A stretch of 64,000 bases of DNA from Halosolutus amylolyticus (GCF_023566055.1 NZ_JALIQP010000004.1:310001-374000); one strand, 5' to 3'; positions 7,453 through 18,632 are shown, counted from the first letter of the stretch. The notes: generated from the sequence alone by a model not told the origin. A program made the numbers and translations.

Positions 7453-8475
7453 ATGCCACAAGCAAATACACCACGCAAAGGCTCACTCGGGTTCGGCCCA
7501 CGAAAGCGTGCGACCAGCGAGGTCCCGCGCTTCAACTCGTGGCCGGACGACGACGGACAGCCGACGCTCCAGGGCTTCGCGGGCTACAAGGCCGGCATGA
7601 CCCACGTCGTCATGGTCGACGATAAAGCGAACTCGCCGACCGAGGGGATGGAACAGACCGTCCCCGTGACGATCGTGGAGACGCCGCCGATGCGCGCCGT
7701 CGCGCTGCGAGCGTACGAAGACACGCCGTACGGCAAGAAGCCGGTCACCGAGGTCTGGACCGACGAGTTCGTTCCCGAACTCGATCGCGTCCTCGATCTC
7801 CCCGGTGACGACTACGACACCGACGCAGCCGCGGACGAACTCCGCGGGCTCCTCGAGGAGGGGCGCGTCGACGACGTGCGCGTCATCACGCACACGGTTC
7901 CCGGGGACGTTCCCTCGGTTCCCAAGAAGAAGCCGGACGTGATGGAGACGCGCGTCGGCGGCGGCTCCGTCCAGGAGCGCGTCGACTACGCCCTCGAACT
8001 GCTCGAGGACGGCGGCGGCGAACACGTCATGAACGACGTGTTCCGCGCCGGCGAGTACGTCGACGCAAGCGGCGTCACGAAAGGGAAAGGAACCCAGGGT
8101 CCCGTCAAGCGATGGGGCGTCCAGAAACGCAAGGGCAAACACGCCCGGCAGGGCTGGCGCCGCCGCATCGGGAACCTCGGTCCCTGGAATCCGTCCCGCG
8201 TCCGGTCGACGGTCCCACAGCAGGGCCAGACCGGCTACCACCAGCGGACGGAACTGAACAAGCGCCTCGTCGACATCGGCGACGGGGCCGACGCGACGGT
8301 CGACGGCGGCTTCGTCAACTACGGCGAAGTCGACGGCCCGCACGCGTTGATCAAGGGCTCGCTCCCCGGGCCGGAACAGCGTCTCGTGCGCTTCCGCCCG
8401 GCGATCCGACCCGGAGACCAGCCGCGCCTCGACCCCGAGGTGCGCTACGTCTCCACCGCATCCAATCAGGGGTAG
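7453..8475 (+). CDS. rpl3: 50S ribosomal protein uL3
   Basis: 340 residues, the usual archaeal L3 length. MPQANTPRKGSLGFGPRKRA at the start and KGKGTQGPVKRWGVQKRKGKHARQGWRRRIGNLGPWNPSRV in the middle (the loop that reaches the peptidyl-transferase centre) are diagnostic. It binds 23S rRNA early in assembly. It starts 4 nt after the SPOUT gene. Confidence 0.98.
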   Translation: MPQANTPRKGSLGFGPRKRATSEVPRFNSWPDDDGQPTLQGFAGYKAGMTHVVMVDDKANSPTEGMEQTVPVTIVETPPMRAVALRAYEDTPYGKKPVTEVWTDEFVPELDRVLDLPGDDYDTDAAADELRGLLEEGRVDDVRVITHTVPGDVPSVPKKKPDVMETRVGGGSVQERVDYALELLEDGGGEHVMNDVFRAGEYVDASGVTKGKGTQGPVKRWGVQKRKGKHARQGWRRRIGNLGPWNPSRVRSTVPQQGQTGYHQRTELNKRLVDIGDGADATVDGGFVNYGEVDGPHALIKGSLPGPEQRLVRFRPAIRPGDQPRLDPEVRYVSTASNQG

Positions 8476-8482
8476 ATAGCAC

Positions 8483-9235
8483 ATGGACGCAACAGTACGA
8501 GACCTGGACGGCTCGGACGCGGGGGAGGTCGAGCTCCCGGCGGTCTTCGAGACCCAGTACCGCCCGGACCTGATCGCCCGCGCGGTCCGCGTCGCCCAGG
8601 CAAACCGGAAACAGGACTACGGCGCCGACGAGTTCGCCGGCCTTCGAACGCCGGCCGAGTCGTTCGGTAGCGGCCGAGGGATGGCCCACGTCCCGCGACA
8701 GGACGGACGCGGTCGCCGCGTTCCCCAGACGGTCAAGGGGCGCAAGGCCCACCCGCCGAAAGCCGAGAAGGACTGGTCTGAATCGATCAACACGAAAGAG
8801 AAGAAACTGGCCGTCCGCAGCGCGATCGCTGCGACGACCGACGCCGACCTCGTCGCCGAGCGCGGCCACGAGTTCGACGACGACGCCGAGATTCCGGTCG
8901 TCGTCTCCGACGAGTTCGAGGACCTCCAGAAGACGAAGGACGTCGTCGAGTTCCTCGAGGCCGCCGGCCTCGATGCGGACATCGAACGCGCCGACGAGGG
9001 TCGGGGCGTCCGATCGGGTCGCGGGAAGACCCGTGGACGCAAGTACAAGGAGCCGTCGTCGATCCTGTTCGTGACCTCGAGCGAGACCGGCCCGTCCCGT
9101 GCGGCCCGGAACCTCGCCGGCGCGGACGTCGCGACGGCCGCGGAGGTCAACGCGGAGGATCTGGCGCCGGGCGCACAGCCCGGTCGCCTGACCGTCTGGA
9201 CCGAGAGCGCGCTCGAGGAGGTGGCGGACCGATGA
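8483..9235 (+). CDS. rpl4: 50S ribosomal protein uL4
   Basis: 250 residues. RQDYGADEFAGLRTPAESFGSGRG and RRVPQTVKGRKAHPPKAEK are the archaeal L4 exit-tunnel loop; the C-terminal helix-strand region follows. It lines the polypeptide exit tunnel. Bacterial L4 also represses its own operon; whether this one does is not known. Its stop overlaps the rpl23 start by 4 nt. Confidence 0.98.
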   Translation: MDATVRDLDGSDAGEVELPAVFETQYRPDLIARAVRVAQANRKQDYGADEFAGLRTPAESFGSGRGMAHVPRQDGRGRRVPQTVKGRKAHPPKAEKDWSESINTKEKKLAVRSAIAATTDADLVAERGHEFDDDAEIPVVVSDEFEDLQKTKDVVEFLEAAGLDADIERADEGRGVRSGRGKTRGRKYKEPSSILFVTSSETGPSRAARNLAGADVATAAEVNAEDLAPGAQPGRLTVWTESALEEVADR

Positions 9236-9486
9236 GTTCGATCATCGAGCACCCGCTGGTCACGGAGAAGGCGATGAACGACATGGACTTCGAGAACAAG
9301 CTCCAGTTCGTCGTCAACCCGGACGCGACCAAGCCGGAAATCCGTGACGAGGTCGAAGACCGCTTCGACATCACGGTCGACAACGTCAACACGCAAGTGA
9401 CGATGAAAGGCAAGAAAAAAGCAACCGTCAAACTCTCCGAGGACGACGACGCGCAGGAAGTCGCCTCGCGAATCGGGGTGTTCTGA
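9232..9486 (+). CDS. rpl23: 50S ribosomal protein uL23
   Basis: 84 residues starting MSSIIEHPLVTEKAMN, the conserved start of archaeal L23, with NTQVTMKGKKKATVKLSE near the end. It sits at the exit-tunnel mouth, where SRP and Sec dock. ATGA overlap with rpl4 indicates translational coupling. Confidence 0.98.
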   Translation: MSSIIEHPLVTEKAMNDMDFENKLQFVVNPDATKPEIRDEVEDRFDITVDNVNTQVTMKGKKKATVKLSEDDDAQEVASRIGVF

Positions 9487-9488
9487 GG

Positions 9489-10211
9489 ATGGGACGACGC
9501 ATTCTCGGACAACGGCGCGGACGCGGGACGCCGACGTTCCGTGCCCCGTCGCATCGCTACAAGGCGAAACTCGACCACAAGAAGGAAGAAGACGACGACG
9601 TGGTCCGCGGGACGGTCGTGGACATCGAACACGACCCGGCCCGATCGGCGCCCGTCGCGGCCGTCGAGTTCGAGGACGGCGATCAGCGCCTCGTCCTCGC
9701 GCCCGAAGGCGTCGCCGTCGGCGAGGAGATCCAGGTCGGGGTCTCGGCGGAGATCAAGCCCGGCAATACGCTTCCGCTCGCGGAGATTCCGGAGGGCGTG
9801 CCGGTCTGTAACGTCGAGGCGAACCCGGGCGACGGCGGCAAGTTCGCCCGCTCCTCGGGTGTCAACGCGGACCTGATCACGCACGACCGCAACGCGGCGG
9901 TCGTCCAGCTGCCCAGCGGCGAGGTCAAGCGCCTCGATCCGCAGTGTCGAGCCACCATCGGCGTCGTCGCCGGTGGCGGTCGCACGGAGAAGCCGATGGT
10001 CAAGGCAGGGAACAAGTACCACAAGATGAAAGCCCGGGGCACGAAGTGGCCCCGCGTCCGCGGTGTCGCGATGAACGCCGTCGACCACCCGTTCGGTGGC
10101 GGCGGCCGACAGCACCCCGGCAAGCCCAAGTCCATCTCGCGGGACGCCCCGCCGGGACGGAAAGTGGGTGACATCTCCTCGCGCCGTACCGGTCGAGGTG
10201 GAGACAAATGA
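9489..10211 (+). CDS. rpl2: 50S ribosomal protein uL2
   Basis: 240 residues. [20 protein letters not shown] and the C-terminal [20 protein letters not shown], containing the histidine near the peptidyl-transferase centre, identify L2. ATGA overlap with rps19. Confidence 0.98.
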   Translation: MGRRILGQRRGRGTPTFRAPSHRYKAKLDHKKEEDDDVVRGTVVDIEHDPARSAPVAAVEFEDGDQRLVLAPEGVAVGEEIQVGVSAEIKPGNTLPLAEIPEGVPVCNVEANPGDGGKFARSSGVNADLITHDRNAAVVQLPSGEVKRLDPQCRATIGVVAGGGRTEKPMVKAGNKYHKMKARGTKWPRVRGVAMNAVDHPFGGGGRQHPGKPKSISRDAPPGRKVGDISSRRTGRGGDK

Positions 10212-10630
10212 GTCAGGAGTACAGAACCGGCCGCGAAGGTGAGTTCACCTACCGTGGCCACACGCTCGAGGAGCTGCAGGACATGGAGCTCGACGAGGTC
10301 GCGGAACTGCTGCCCGCTCGCAAGCGGCGAAGTATCCAGCGCGGACTCTCCGTCGAGAAGGAGAAGCTTCTCGAGGAGGCCCGCGGGAAAGACGAGGAAG
10401 AGACCGCGAACGCGCCGATCCGGACCCACCTGCGCGACATGCCGGTGCTACCGGAGTTCGTCGGACTGACCTTCGAGGTCTACAACGGCCAGTCCTTCGA
10501 GCGCGTCCGCATCGAACCCGAGATGATCGGACACTATCTCGGCGAGTTCCAGCTGACCCGCACGTCCGTCGAACACGGACAGGCCGGGATCGGCGCGACT
10601 CGATCCTCGAAGTTCGTCCCACTGAAGTGA
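10208..10630 (+). CDS. rps19: 30S ribosomal protein uS19
   Basis: 140 residues. [29 protein letters not shown] is the archaeal N-terminal extension. [34 protein letters not shown] is the conserved S19 C-terminus that contacts the 30S head and inter-subunit bridges. Confidence 0.98.
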   Translation: MSQEYRTGREGEFTYRGHTLEELQDMELDEVAELLPARKRRSIQRGLSVEKEKLLEEARGKDEEETANAPIRTHLRDMPVLPEFVGLTFEVYNGQSFERVRIEPEMIGHYLGEFQLTRTSVEHGQAGIGATRSSKFVPLK

Positions 10631-10637
10631 TCATCGT

Positions 10638-11120
10638 ATGGGAATCAACTACTCAGTCGACGCGGATCCGGACGCGACCGCGAAAGCGATGCTCCGGGAG
10701 CGTCACATGAGCCACAAGCACAGCAAGGAGGTCGCCCGCGAGATCAAGGGCCGAACCGTCGAAGACGCCCAGGCGTACCTGCAGGACGTGATCGACGAAG
10801 TGCAGTCGGTCCCGTTCCGCTCGCACAACAGCGGCGTCGGCCACCGATCGGATATCGAGGGCTGGGACGCCGGTCGCTACCCCGAGAAGGTCTCGAAGGC
10901 GTTCCTCGACCTCCTCGAGAACGTCGAATCCAACGCGGACCACCAGGGCTTCGACGGCGCGTCGATGGAGATCGTCCACGTCGCCGCCCACAAGGTCGGC
11001 GAGTCCGTGGGCCGCAAGCCCCGCGCGATGGGGCGGGCGAGTTCCTGGAACACGCCGGAAGTGGACGTCGAGATCGTCGTGAGCGAGGAAGACGCCGAGG
11101 ACGAAGAAGGTGATAGCTAA
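10638..11120 (+). CDS. rpl22: 50S ribosomal protein uL22
   Basis: 160 residues. [38 protein letters not shown] is typical of archaeal L22. The long beta-hairpin region ([24 protein letters not shown]) reaches the exit tunnel. It ends in a short acidic tail. Stop and next start overlap (TAATG). Confidence 0.98.
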   Translation: MGINYSVDADPDATAKAMLRERHMSHKHSKEVAREIKGRTVEDAQAYLQDVIDEVQSVPFRSHNSGVGHRSDIEGWDAGRYPEKVSKAFLDLLENVESNADHQGFDGASMEIVHVAAHKVGESVGRKPRAMGRASSWNTPEVDVEIVVSEEDAEDEEGDS

Positions 11121-12052
11121 TGGCTGACGAACACCAGTTCATCGAAAACGGCCTGCAGCGGTCCCAGATCGACGAGTTCTTCGCGGAAGAACTCGGCCGC
11201 GCGGGCTACGGTGGCATGGACGTCGCCAAGACGCCGATGGGAACCCAGATCGTCCTCAAGGCCGAGAAGCCGGGGATGGTCATCGGCAAAGGCGGCGAGA
11301 ACATCCGGAAGGTCACGACGGCTCTCGAGGAGAAGTTCAACCTCGACGACCCGCAGATCGACGTGCAGGAGGTCGAAGAACCGGACCTCAACGCACGGAT
11401 CGTCGCGGACCGACTGGCCAACGCCCTGGAGCGTGGCTGGTACTTCCGGAAGGCCGGTCACACGACGATCGATCGGATCATGGAAGCCGGCGCCCTCGGC
11501 GCCGAGATCGTCCTCTCCGGGAAGGTCACGGGCGCACGATCGCGCGTCGAGAAGTTCAACCGCGGCTACATCAAGCACAACGGCGAACCCGCCGAAGAGG
11601 TCGTCGACCACGGTCAGGGCGTCGCGGTCATGAAGCTCGGCACGATCGGTGTCGACGTCAAGATCATCCCGCCGGGAGCCGAACTGCCCGACGACTTCCA
11701 GATCCACGAGGATCTCGACCCCGAGGAAGTCGTTCCGGACGCCGTCGAGGCCAACGAGGCCGAGGGCGTCGAGGAACTGCTCGAGGGTGAACCCGAGGCG
11801 GCCGACGAAGCCGAAGCCGAGGCCGATGTCGAGGAACCGGCCGACGAGGCCGAACCCGAACTCGAGGACGACGTCGAAGAAGTCATCGAGGAAGAAGTCG
11901 AGGCCGGCGAAGACGAGGAGGTCGAAGTTCCCGACGAGTCGCCGGTCGAGGAGGAACTCGACGAACTCGAGGAAGACGTCGAAGCGGAAGCCGAGGAACT
12001 CGTCGCCGAGATGGAAGGCGACGAATCCGACGACGAGGGAGGTGACGCCTGA
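11120..12052 (+). CDS. rps3: 30S ribosomal protein uS3 with long acidic tail
   Basis: 310 residues. Residues 1-205 are S3: the KH domain [22 protein letters not shown] near 52-73 and the C-terminal S3 domain with [28 protein letters not shown]. Residues from about 206 to the end are almost only E, D, A and V, an acidic extension of about 100 residues that roughly adds half to the core. It shares one base with rpl29. Confidence 0.97.
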   Translation: MADEHQFIENGLQRSQIDEFFAEELGRAGYGGMDVAKTPMGTQIVLKAEKPGMVIGKGGENIRKVTTALEEKFNLDDPQIDVQEVEEPDLNARIVADRLANALERGWYFRKAGHTTIDRIMEAGALGAEIVLSGKVTGARSRVEKFNRGYIKHNGEPAEEVVDHGQGVAVMKLGTIGVDVKIIPPGAELPDDFQIHEDLDPEEVVPDAVEANEAEGVEELLEGEPEAADEAEAEADVEEPADEAEPELEDDVEEVIEEEVEAGEDEEVEVPDESPVEEELDELEEDVEAEAEELVAEMEGDESDDEGGDA

Positions 12053-12264
12053 TGGCGATCCTCCACGTCGAAGAGATCCGCGACATGACGGCCGCAGAGC
12101 GCGAGGAAGAGCTCGAAGAGCTCGAGACGGAACTGCTGAACCAGAAGTCCGTCCTCGCGGCCGGTGGGGCCCCGGAGAACCCGGGCCGGATCGGCGAACT
12201 GCGTCGCACGATCGCTCGGATCAAGACGATCCAGAGCGAGGAAGGCGATTTCGACGAGGAATAA
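12052..12264 (+). CDS. rpl29: 50S ribosomal protein uL29
   Basis: 70 residues, helical. [57 protein letters not shown] is the two-helix L29 pattern. It sits near the exit tunnel. Confidence 0.97.
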   Translation: MAILHVEEIRDMTAAEREEELEELETELLNQKSVLAAGGAPENPGRIGELRRTIARIKTIQSEEGDFDEE

Positions 12265-12268
12265 ACGA

Positions 12269-12733
12269 ATGCCACTGACACCCGAGACGCTGCCGCGACA
12301 CGAACTCAACGGCCTCCCCGTGCGGATCGTCGAGAGCGACGATCCCTCGCGGGTCGGCATAGCGGGGCGTGTCGTCATCGAGACGACGAACACCCTGTCG
12401 ATCGAAGTTCGTGATAACGGCGAGTCTCGGGTCGTCATGGTCCCGAAATCGGGCTCGACGTTCGAGTTCGCGATCACAGATGACGCCGCCGACTCCGCGA
12501 AGGGGTCGGGGACCGCGTCCAAACTGGCCGACACTCAACCCGCCTCGTCCGAAGACCCGGACGAGGCGGACCGAGCTGGCGGCGATGCCGCCAGCTGTCG
12601 TGGTGACGGTCCCTCGCGGGACCGCCCCCACGCTGCCGGCGAGGACGTGGCCTACGTTACGGTCGATGGCTCGCGACTGCTCTCACGACCCGCCCGACGC
12701 ACGGAAACGAATGGTGATTCACCATGGCAATAG
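12269..12733 (+). CDS. rnp1: ribonuclease P protein component 1 (Rpp29/Pop4)
   Basis: 154 residues from the ATG at 12269. The Sm-like core is split: [40 protein letters not shown] and [12 protein letters not shown] on one side, [18 protein letters not shown] on the other. Between them lies a low-complexity insertion of about 60 residues rich in S, D, A and G, likely a disordered haloarchaeal loop. Rpp29 supports pre-tRNA 5' processing by RNase P. The gene lies between rpl29 and rps17 as in many archaea and overlaps rps17 by 10 nt. Confidence 0.92.
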   Translation: MPLTPETLPRHELNGLPVRIVESDDPSRVGIAGRVVIETTNTLSIEVRDNGESRVVMVPKSGSTFEFAITDDAADSAKGSGTASKLADTQPASSEDPDEADRAGGDAASCRGDGPSRDRPHAAGEDVAYVTVDGSRLLSRPARRTETNGDSPWQ

Positions 12734-13161
12734 GATTAGACGTTGAAACCCCTCCGGAACCGGAAAACCCGGAGGAATACGACTACGAGAAGTGTCCGTT
12801 CTACGGCGAGCTTCCCGTTCGAGGGCAGATCCTCGAAGGGCAGGTCGTCTCGACGGACATGGAGAAGACCGTAGTCGTCGAACGAGAGTACGACGTGGCG
12901 GTCCCGAAGTACGACCGCTACATGAAGCGACGCTCGCGCATCCCGGCCCACGTACCGGGCGTGCTCGAGCCGCTCTCGGTCGGTGACACGGTCAAGATCG
13001 CAGAGACCCGACCACTGTCGAAGACCAAATCGCACGTGGTCGTCGAAGTAACCCAGGAAGCGACCGCCGAGGACATCGCCGAACTCACGAGCCAGGCCGA
13101 GCCTGAGCCGGAGCTCTCGGACGAGGACCTCGCCGCGGGCGAAGACGAGGGTGATCAGTGA
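12724..13161 (+). CDS. rps17: 30S ribosomal protein uS17
   Basis: 145 residues. [35 protein letters not shown] and [19 protein letters not shown] are diagnostic of archaeal S17. The last 30 residues are an acidic tail. Confidence 0.97.
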   Translation: MAIGLDVETPPEPENPEEYDYEKCPFYGELPVRGQILEGQVVSTDMEKTVVVEREYDVAVPKYDRYMKRRSRIPAHVPGVLEPLSVGDTVKIAETRPLSKTKSHVVVEVTQEATAEDIAELTSQAEPEPELSDEDLAAGEDEGDQ

Positions 13162-13559
13162 TGGAGGCGATGAAAGCCGACGTCACCCAGGGCCTGAAGA
13201 AGGGGTCGCTGGTCACGTGTGCCGACAACACCGGTGCGCGCGAACTGAAGGTCATCAGCGTCTCGGGCTACCACGGCACCAAGAACCGCCAGCCGAAGGC
13301 GGGACTCGGTGACAAGGTGACCGTCTCGGTCACGAAGGGGACCCCCGAGATGCGCCGCCAGGTCCTCGAGGCCGTCATCGTACGCCAGCGGAAATCGATC
13401 CGCCGGCCCGACGGCACGCGATTGAAGTTCGAGGACAACGCGGCCGTCATCATCGACGAGAACGAAGAGCCCCGCGGCACGGAGATCAAGGGACCGATCG
13501 CCCGCGAAGTCGCAGAGCGCTTCGGAGCAATCGCGTCCACCGCGACGATGATCGTATAG
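13161..13559 (+). CDS. rpl14: 50S ribosomal protein uL14
   Basis: 132 residues from the ATG at 13161, which overlaps the rps17 stop by one base; a GTG one codon upstream is less likely. [20 protein letters not shown] and [24 protein letters not shown] are the conserved L14 blocks. Confidence 0.97.
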   Translation: MEAMKADVTQGLKKGSLVTCADNTGARELKVISVSGYHGTKNRQPKAGLGDKVTVSVTKGTPEMRRQVLEAVIVRQRKSIRRPDGTRLKFEDNAAVIIDENEEPRGTEIKGPIAREVAERFGAIASTATMIV

Positions 13560-13561
13560 CT

Positions 13562-13918
13562 ATGACCGAGCAACCACACAAACAGCGAACCCAGACGGAG
13601 CGTGCCCCGCTGCACGAGCGAGGGAAGCAGCTTCACGCGACGCTGTCCGACGAACTCCGCGAGGAGTACGACACCCGACGCACCCGCGTCAACGCGGGCG
13701 ACACCGTCGAGGTCATGCGCGGCGACCACGCCGGCGAGACCGGCGAGGTCATTCGTGCGATCCTCGAAGACGGGACGATCCACGTCGAGGACGTCACGGT
13801 CGAGACGGCCGACGGCGAAGAAGTGCCGCGCCCGCTCGACCCCTCGAACGTCCGCATCACGGACCTCGACCTCGAGGACGAGCGTCGCGAAGCACGGCTC
13901 GAAGGTGATACCGAATGA
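13562..13918 (+). CDS. rpl24: 50S ribosomal protein uL24
   Basis: 118 residues. [49 protein letters not shown] contains the KOW motif. It is an assembly initiator that binds 23S rRNA. ATGA overlap with rps4e. Confidence 0.97.
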   Translation: MTEQPHKQRTQTERAPLHERGKQLHATLSDELREEYDTRRTRVNAGDTVEVMRGDHAGETGEVIRAILEDGTIHVEDVTVETADGEEVPRPLDPSNVRITDLDLEDERREARLEGDTE

Positions 13919-14613
13919 CGAACCACCAGAAACGACTGTCAGTACCGAAGTCCTGGCCGGTCGAGCGAAAGACCGACGTCTTCACGGTCAAGGCCGGTGC
14001 CGGCCCGCACGGTGAGGACGGCGTCCCGCTCGTCGTCCTGCTGCGGGACGTGCTCGGCTACGTCGACTCGAAGAAGGAAGCACGATACGCCCTGAGCGAG
14101 GACGCGATCCTCGTCAACGGGGACCCGATCAACGACGAACAGCGCCCGATCGGCATGTTCGACATCGTCGCGTTCCCCGGACGCGAGGAGTACTACCGCG
14201 TCTTCCCCGACGAGGGCGGTCGGCTCGCGCTGACCGAGATCGACGCCGAGGCCGCCGGAAGCCGCCTCGGCAAGATCGAGGGCAAACAGCAGGTCCCGGG
14301 TGGCGACACCCAGTTGACACTGCACGACGGGACGAACGTCATCGTCGACGACGACGAGTACTCCCCGAACGACTCGATCGTCGTCGACAACGACGACAAG
14401 TCGATCGTCGCCCACTTCCCCTACGAGGAGGGAGCCCTGGTGACGGCCGTCCGTGGCAACCACGGCGGCAAGATCGGCGAGATCGACGCGATCGACGTCA
14501 CGCCGGGCAGCGGTCCGAACACCGTCGGCGTCTCGACGGACGATGGCGGCTTCGAGACCATCGAGGAGTACGTCGTCGTGATCGACGAGAACTTCACGGA
14601 GGGTGACGACTGA
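13915..14613 (+). CDS. rps4e: 30S ribosomal protein eS4
   Basis: 232 residues. [30 protein letters not shown], an S4-like domain ([18 protein letters not shown]) and a C-terminal KOW segment ([15 protein letters not shown]) give the archaeal/eukaryotic eS4. The archaeal position between rpl24 and rpl5 is kept. Confidence 0.97.
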   Translation: MTNHQKRLSVPKSWPVERKTDVFTVKAGAGPHGEDGVPLVVLLRDVLGYVDSKKEARYALSEDAILVNGDPINDEQRPIGMFDIVAFPGREEYYRVFPDEGGRLALTEIDAEAAGSRLGKIEGKQQVPGGDTQLTLHDGTNVIVDDDEYSPNDSIVVDNDDKSIVAHFPYEEGALVTAVRGNHGGKIGEIDAIDVTPGSGPNTVGVSTDDGGFETIEEYVVVIDENFTEGDD

Positions 14614-15149
14614 TGTCGGAAGCAGAAACCGACTTCCACGAGATGCGCGAACCGCGCGTCGAGAAGGTCGTCGTCCACATGGGCGTCGGTCGCGGTGGCC
14701 GCGAACTCGGGAAGGCCGAGGACATCATCGAGGAGATCACGGGCCAGCAGAGCGTCCGCACCCAGGCGAAAAAGACCGAACCCGATTTCGGCATTCGCCA
14801 GGGCGACCCGATCGGCACGAAGGTCACCCTTCGTGACGAGGACGCCACGGACTTCCTCGAAACGTCGCTGCCGCTCGCGGACCTCTCCGCGACGCAGTTC
14901 GACGATACCGGGAACTTCAGCTTCGGTGTCGAGGAGCACACCGAGTTCCCGAGCCAGGAGTACGACCCGAACGTCGGGATCTACGGGCTGGACGTCACCG
15001 TCAACCTGGTGCGTCCGGGCTACCGCGTGGCCAAGCGCGACAAGGCCACCCGACCGATTCCGTCGAGTCACCGCCTGACGCCCGAGGACGCGATCGCGTT
15101 CGTCGAGGCGACTTTCGACGCCACCGTGGAGGAGTCCGCAGATGAGTGA
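14613..15149 (+). CDS. rpl5: 50S ribosomal protein uL5
   Basis: 178 residues. [35 protein letters not shown] and [34 protein letters not shown] are conserved L5 blocks. It contacts 5S rRNA and the P-site tRNA. It overlaps rps14 by 8 nt. Confidence 0.97.
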   Translation: MSEAETDFHEMREPRVEKVVVHMGVGRGGRELGKAEDIIEEITGQQSVRTQAKKTEPDFGIRQGDPIGTKVTLRDEDATDFLETSLPLADLSATQFDDTGNFSFGVEEHTEFPSQEYDPNVGIYGLDVTVNLVRPGYRVAKRDKATRPIPSSHRLTPEDAIAFVEATFDATVEESADE

Positions 15150-15324
15150 AAGCGAAACTGAAAACGATCACACGGGCGAGCACGCCGCAAAGCGCACCGG
15201 CCAGATCGAAGAGTGCCAGCGCTGTGGCCGCAAACAGGGACTCGTCGGCAAGTACGACATCAACCTGTGCCGGCAGTGCTTCCGCGAGATCGCCCGCGAC
15301 ATGGGATTCAAGAAGTACCGATAA
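15142..15324 (+). CDS. rps14: 30S ribosomal protein uS14, zinc-binding type
   Basis: 60 residues with [22 protein letters not shown], a four-cysteine zinc site, and the conserved end [14 protein letters not shown]. Its N-terminus is an acidic and polar haloarchaeal extension. Confidence 0.97.
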   Translation: MSESETENDHTGEHAAKRTGQIEECQRCGRKQGLVGKYDINLCRQCFREIARDMGFKKYR

Positions 15325-15325
15325 C

Positions 15326-15718
15326 ATGACCGGAAACGATCCACTCAGCAACGCGCTCTCCGGACTCGACAACGCGGAGAGCGTCGGTCATCTGACCCAC
15401 GAGGTAACGCCCGCCTCGAACGAGATCGGCAGCGTACTCGAGGTCTTCTACGACCGCGGGTACATCGACGGCTTCGAGTACGTCGACGACGGTAAAGCCG
15501 GTCAGTTCGAGGTCGAACTGAAAGGAGCGATCAACGAGTGTGGCCCCGTCAAGCCCCGCTACGCCGCAGGCGCCGACGACTTCGAGAAGTGGGAGAAGCG
15601 CTATCTCCCCGCTCGAGACTTCGGTGCGCTCGTCGTGACGACGAGCAGCGGCATCATGAGCCACTACGAGGCTCGTGAGCAGGGGATCGGCGGCCAGGTG
15701 ATCGCATACGTCTACTAA
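15326..15718 (+). CDS. rps8: 30S ribosomal protein uS8
   Basis: 130 residues from the ATG at 15326; a longer open frame upstream overlaps rps14 and is not S8-like. [15 protein letters not shown] and the C-terminal [31 protein letters not shown] are conserved. S8 binds 16S rRNA helix 21. Confidence 0.97.
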   Translation: MTGNDPLSNALSGLDNAESVGHLTHEVTPASNEIGSVLEVFYDRGYIDGFEYVDDGKAGQFEVELKGAINECGPVKPRYAAGADDFEKWEKRYLPARDFGALVVTTSSGIMSHYEAREQGIGGQVIAYVY

Positions 15719-15720
15719 CC

Positions 15721-16254
15721 ATGCGAGTCGAACTGGAAATCCCCGAAAACGTATCCGTCGAGATCGACCATCTCGACGTGACCGTCGATGGACCGGAAGG
15801 CACCGTGTCGCGGCGTCTCTGGTACCCCGACGTGACCGTCGAGCTCGAGGACGACACCGTGGTGATCGAAAGCGAGGCCGAGGACGCAAAGACCAACGCG
15901 ACCGTCGGCACGTTCGAGAGCCACATCACCAACGCCTTCCACGGCGTGACCGAGGGCTGGGAGTACAAGATGGAAGTCTTCTACTCTCACTTCCCGATGC
16001 AGGTCCGCTCGGAGGGCGACGAGGTCGTCATCGAGAACTTCCTCGGCGAGAAGGCAGCGCGACGAACGACTATCCACGGTGAGACCGAGGTTGCCGTCGA
16101 CGACGAGAAACTCGTCCTGTCCGGCCCCGACAAGGAGGACGTCGGACAGACGGCGGCGGACATCGAGCAGCTGACGCGCGTCAGCGGCAAGGACACCCGC
16201 GTCTTCCAGGACGGGGTCTACATCACCGAGAAACCCGCCAAAGGAGGTGCCTGA
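15721..16254 (+). CDS. rpl6: 50S ribosomal protein uL6
   Basis: 177 residues. VSVEIDHLDVTVDGPEGTVSRRLWYPDV and VENFLGEKAARRTTIHGETEV fit the two tandem L6 domains. It lies near the GTPase centre. Confidence 0.97.
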   Translation: MRVELEIPENVSVEIDHLDVTVDGPEGTVSRRLWYPDVTVELEDDTVVIESEAEDAKTNATVGTFESHITNAFHGVTEGWEYKMEVFYSHFPMQVRSEGDEVVIENFLGEKAARRTTIHGETEVAVDDEKLVLSGPDKEDVGQTAADIEQLTRVSGKDTRVFQDGVYITEKPAKGGA

Positions 16255-16257
16255 TAG

Positions 16258-16989
16258 ATGGCTGACGACGAACAGGAATCGGCTGCAGACGAACCGCAGG
16301 AACTCGAAGACATCAGCGGCGTCGGCGCGAGCAAAGCGGACGCGCTTCGCGACGCCGGCTTCGAGTCCATCGAGGACGTCAAGGAAGCCGACCAGGACGA
16401 CCTGGCGGAGGCCGACGGCGTCGGCAACGCACTCGCGGCCCGTATCAAGGCCGACGTGGGCGACCTCGAGGTCTCGGAGGAGACCGAAGCCGAGATCGAG
16501 GACGAGGCCGCCGAAGAGGAGGAACCCGAGGAAGACGTCGAGACCGAACTGCAGCCGCGCGGCCTGACCGAGAAGACGCCCGACCTCTCCGAGGACGAAC
16601 AGCGTCTGCTCGATCGCCGTCGCAACGTGAGCAAGCCGCAGTTCAATCGACAGGACTACCACAAGAAAAAGCGGACGCCGGAATCCTGGCGTCGGCCGCG
16701 CGGACAGCTCTCGAAGCAGCGCAAGGGCGTCAAGGGCAAGGGCCAGAAGGTCCAGGCCGGATACCGCACGCCCGAGGCTGTCCGGGGGAAACACCCCAGC
16801 GGCTTCGAGGAGGTCTACGTCGAGAACACGGACGACCTCGAGGGCGTCGACGGCGATCGCGAGGCGGTGCGAATCGCCTCCGCCGTCGGTGCGCGCAAGC
16901 GCGAACGGATCGAAGAGGAGGCCGAGGCCCAGGGCGTCCGCGTCCTGAACCCGACCTACGAAGAAGTCGAGGTGGAATCCAATGACTGA
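16258..16989 (+). CDS. rpl32e: 50S ribosomal protein eL32 with N-terminal helix-hairpin-helix domain
   Basis: 243 residues. The L32e core is residues 115-243 ([37 protein letters not shown], then [19 protein letters not shown]). Residues 12-75 form a helix-hairpin-helix unit ([20 protein letters not shown], then [19 protein letters not shown]) of the kind that binds nucleic acid non-specifically, joined by an acidic linker. It overlaps rpl19e by 8 nt. Confidence 0.96.
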   Translation: MADDEQESAADEPQELEDISGVGASKADALRDAGFESIEDVKEADQDDLAEADGVGNALAARIKADVGDLEVSEETEAEIEDEAAEEEEPEEDVETELQPRGLTEKTPDLSEDEQRLLDRRRNVSKPQFNRQDYHKKKRTPESWRRPRGQLSKQRKGVKGKGQKVQAGYRTPEAVRGKHPSGFEEVYVENTDDLEGVDGDREAVRIASAVGARKRERIEEEAEAQGVRVLNPTYEEVEVESND

Positions 16990-17431
16990 TCTCTCCGCAC
17001 AGAAACGACTGGCGGCCGACGTCCTCGACGTCGGCGAGAATCGGGTCTGGCTCGATCCCGACGCCCAGGCGGACATCGCCGAGGCGATCACTCGCGACGA
17101 GATCCGCGAACTCGTCGACGAGGGCCGCATCCAGGCCGAAGCGGCCGGCGGCAACTCCCGCGGTCGTGCCCGCGAGCGCAACGCGAAACGCGCCTACGGC
17201 CACCAGAAGGGGCCGGGCAAGCGCCGCGGCAAGAAGGGTGCACGCCAGAACGAGAAAGAGGAGTGGCAGGACAAGATTCGTGCACAGCGACGGAAACTCC
17301 GCGAACTCCGCGACAAGGGCGAGATCACGCCCACGCAGTACCGCCAGCTCTACAAGAAGGCCGGCGGTGGCGAGTTCCGGAGCGTCCGATACCTGTTGAA
17401 CTACATCGACGACAACTACGGTGACCAGTAA
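16982..17431 (+). CDS. rpl19e: 50S ribosomal protein eL19
   Basis: 149 residues. [24 protein letters not shown] and the very basic [25 protein letters not shown] helix identify L19e. Stop and next start overlap (TAATG). Confidence 0.97.
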   Translation: MTDLSAQKRLAADVLDVGENRVWLDPDAQADIAEAITRDEIRELVDEGRIQAEAAGGNSRGRARERNAKRAYGHQKGPGKRRGKKGARQNEKEEWQDKIRAQRRKLRELRDKGEITPTQYRQLYKKAGGGEFRSVRYLLNYIDDNYGDQ

Positions 17432-17979
17432 TGGCGACAGGACCACGATACAACGTTCCGATGCGACGTCGCCGTGAGGTCCGGACGGACTACCACCAGA
17501 GGTTGCGCCTGCTGAAATCGGGCAAACCACGCCTCGTGGCTCGCAAGAGCAACAAGCACACTACGGCGCAGCTGATCACTCCCGGACCTCAGGGAGACGA
17601 GACACTTGCAAGCGCACACTCCGGCGATCTCGAAGAGTACGGCTGGGAGGCCCCGACGAGTAACATCTCGGCGGCCTACCTGACCGGCCTGCTGGCCGGC
17701 AAACGAGCCGTCGACGCCGGCCTCGAGGAAGCGGTCCTCGACATCGGCCTCAACACGGCGACGCCCGGCAACAAGGTGTTCGCCGTCCAGGAAGGGGCGA
17801 TCGACGCCGGACTCGAGATCCCGCACAACGACAGCGTACTCGCGGACTGGTCGCGTACCCGCGGCGAACACGTCGCCGAGTACGCCGAGCAGCTCGACGA
17901 ACCGCTGTACAGCGGTGAGTTCGACGCGACCGAACTCCCAGAACACTTCGACGACGTACGAGAGGCGATTCTCGAATGA
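17431..17979 (+). CDS. rpl18: 50S ribosomal protein uL18
   Basis: 182 residues. [43 protein letters not shown] is the archaeal L18 start; it binds 5S rRNA. ATGA overlap with rps5. Confidence 0.97.
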   Translation: MATGPRYNVPMRRRREVRTDYHQRLRLLKSGKPRLVARKSNKHTTAQLITPGPQGDETLASAHSGDLEEYGWEAPTSNISAAYLTGLLAGKRAVDAGLEEAVLDIGLNTATPGNKVFAVQEGAIDAGLEIPHNDSVLADWSRTRGEHVAEYAEQLDEPLYSGEFDATELPEHFDDVREAILE

Positions 17980-18632
17980 GTGGAAACAACTACAACGACG
18001 ACGGATGGGAGCCCGTCACCCGCCTCGGGCGGAAGGTCCAGGAGGGTGACATCGACACGATGGAGGCCGCTCTCAACTCGGGACTCCCGCTGAAGGAACC
18101 CGAGATCGTCGATCAGCTCCTCCCCGGACTGGACGACGAAGTGCTGGACATCAACATGGTCCAGCGAATGACCGACTCCGGACGCCGCGTGAAGTTCCGC
18201 TGCGTCGTCGCCGTCGGCAACCGCGACGGCTTCGTCGGCTACGCGGAAGGCCGGGACGACCAGGTCGGCTCCGCCATCCAGAAGGCGATCGGCATCGCGA
18301 AACTGAACATCATCCAGGTCCCGCGCGGCTCGGGCTCGTGGGAGGACCGATCGGATCGGCCCCACTCGCTGACCCGACGCACGACGGGCAAAGCCGGCTC
18401 CGTCGAGGTCGAACTCATCCCCGCCCCCGAAGGGCTGGGACTGGCCGCGAGCGACACCGTTCGCGCGGTCATCGAACTCGCGGGCATCGAGAACGCCTGG
18501 ACCAAGAGCCACGGCAACACCCGAACGACGGTCAACCTCGCGAAGGCGACGTTCAACGCGCTCGAGAACGCCTCGCAGTCGCGCCACCCGCAGCGGCGAC
18601 CGAACCGGGAAGAACCGGAGGTGGCTGAGTGA
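17976..18632 (+). CDS. rps5: 30S ribosomal protein uS5
   Basis: 218 residues. [23 protein letters not shown] and [21 protein letters not shown] (S5 double-stranded RNA-binding domain) followed by the S5 C-terminal domain. It has a role in decoding fidelity. Confidence 0.97.
   Translation: MSGNNYNDDGWEPVTRLGRKVQEGDIDTMEAALNSGLPLKEPEIVDQLLPGLDDEVLDINMVQRMTDSGRRVKFRCVVAVGNRDGFVGYAEGRDDQVGSAIQKAIGIAKLNIIQVPRGSGSWEDRSDRPHSLTRRTTGKAGSVEVELIPAPEGLGLAASDTVRAVIELAGIENAWTKSHGNTRTTVNLAKATFNALENASQSRHPQRRPNREEPEVAE

Noticed and set aside
15715-17181. 488-codon minus-strand frame across rpl6-rpl32e-rpl19e
   Set aside because: Entirely antisense to three clear ribosomal protein genes, with no signal or domain pattern.
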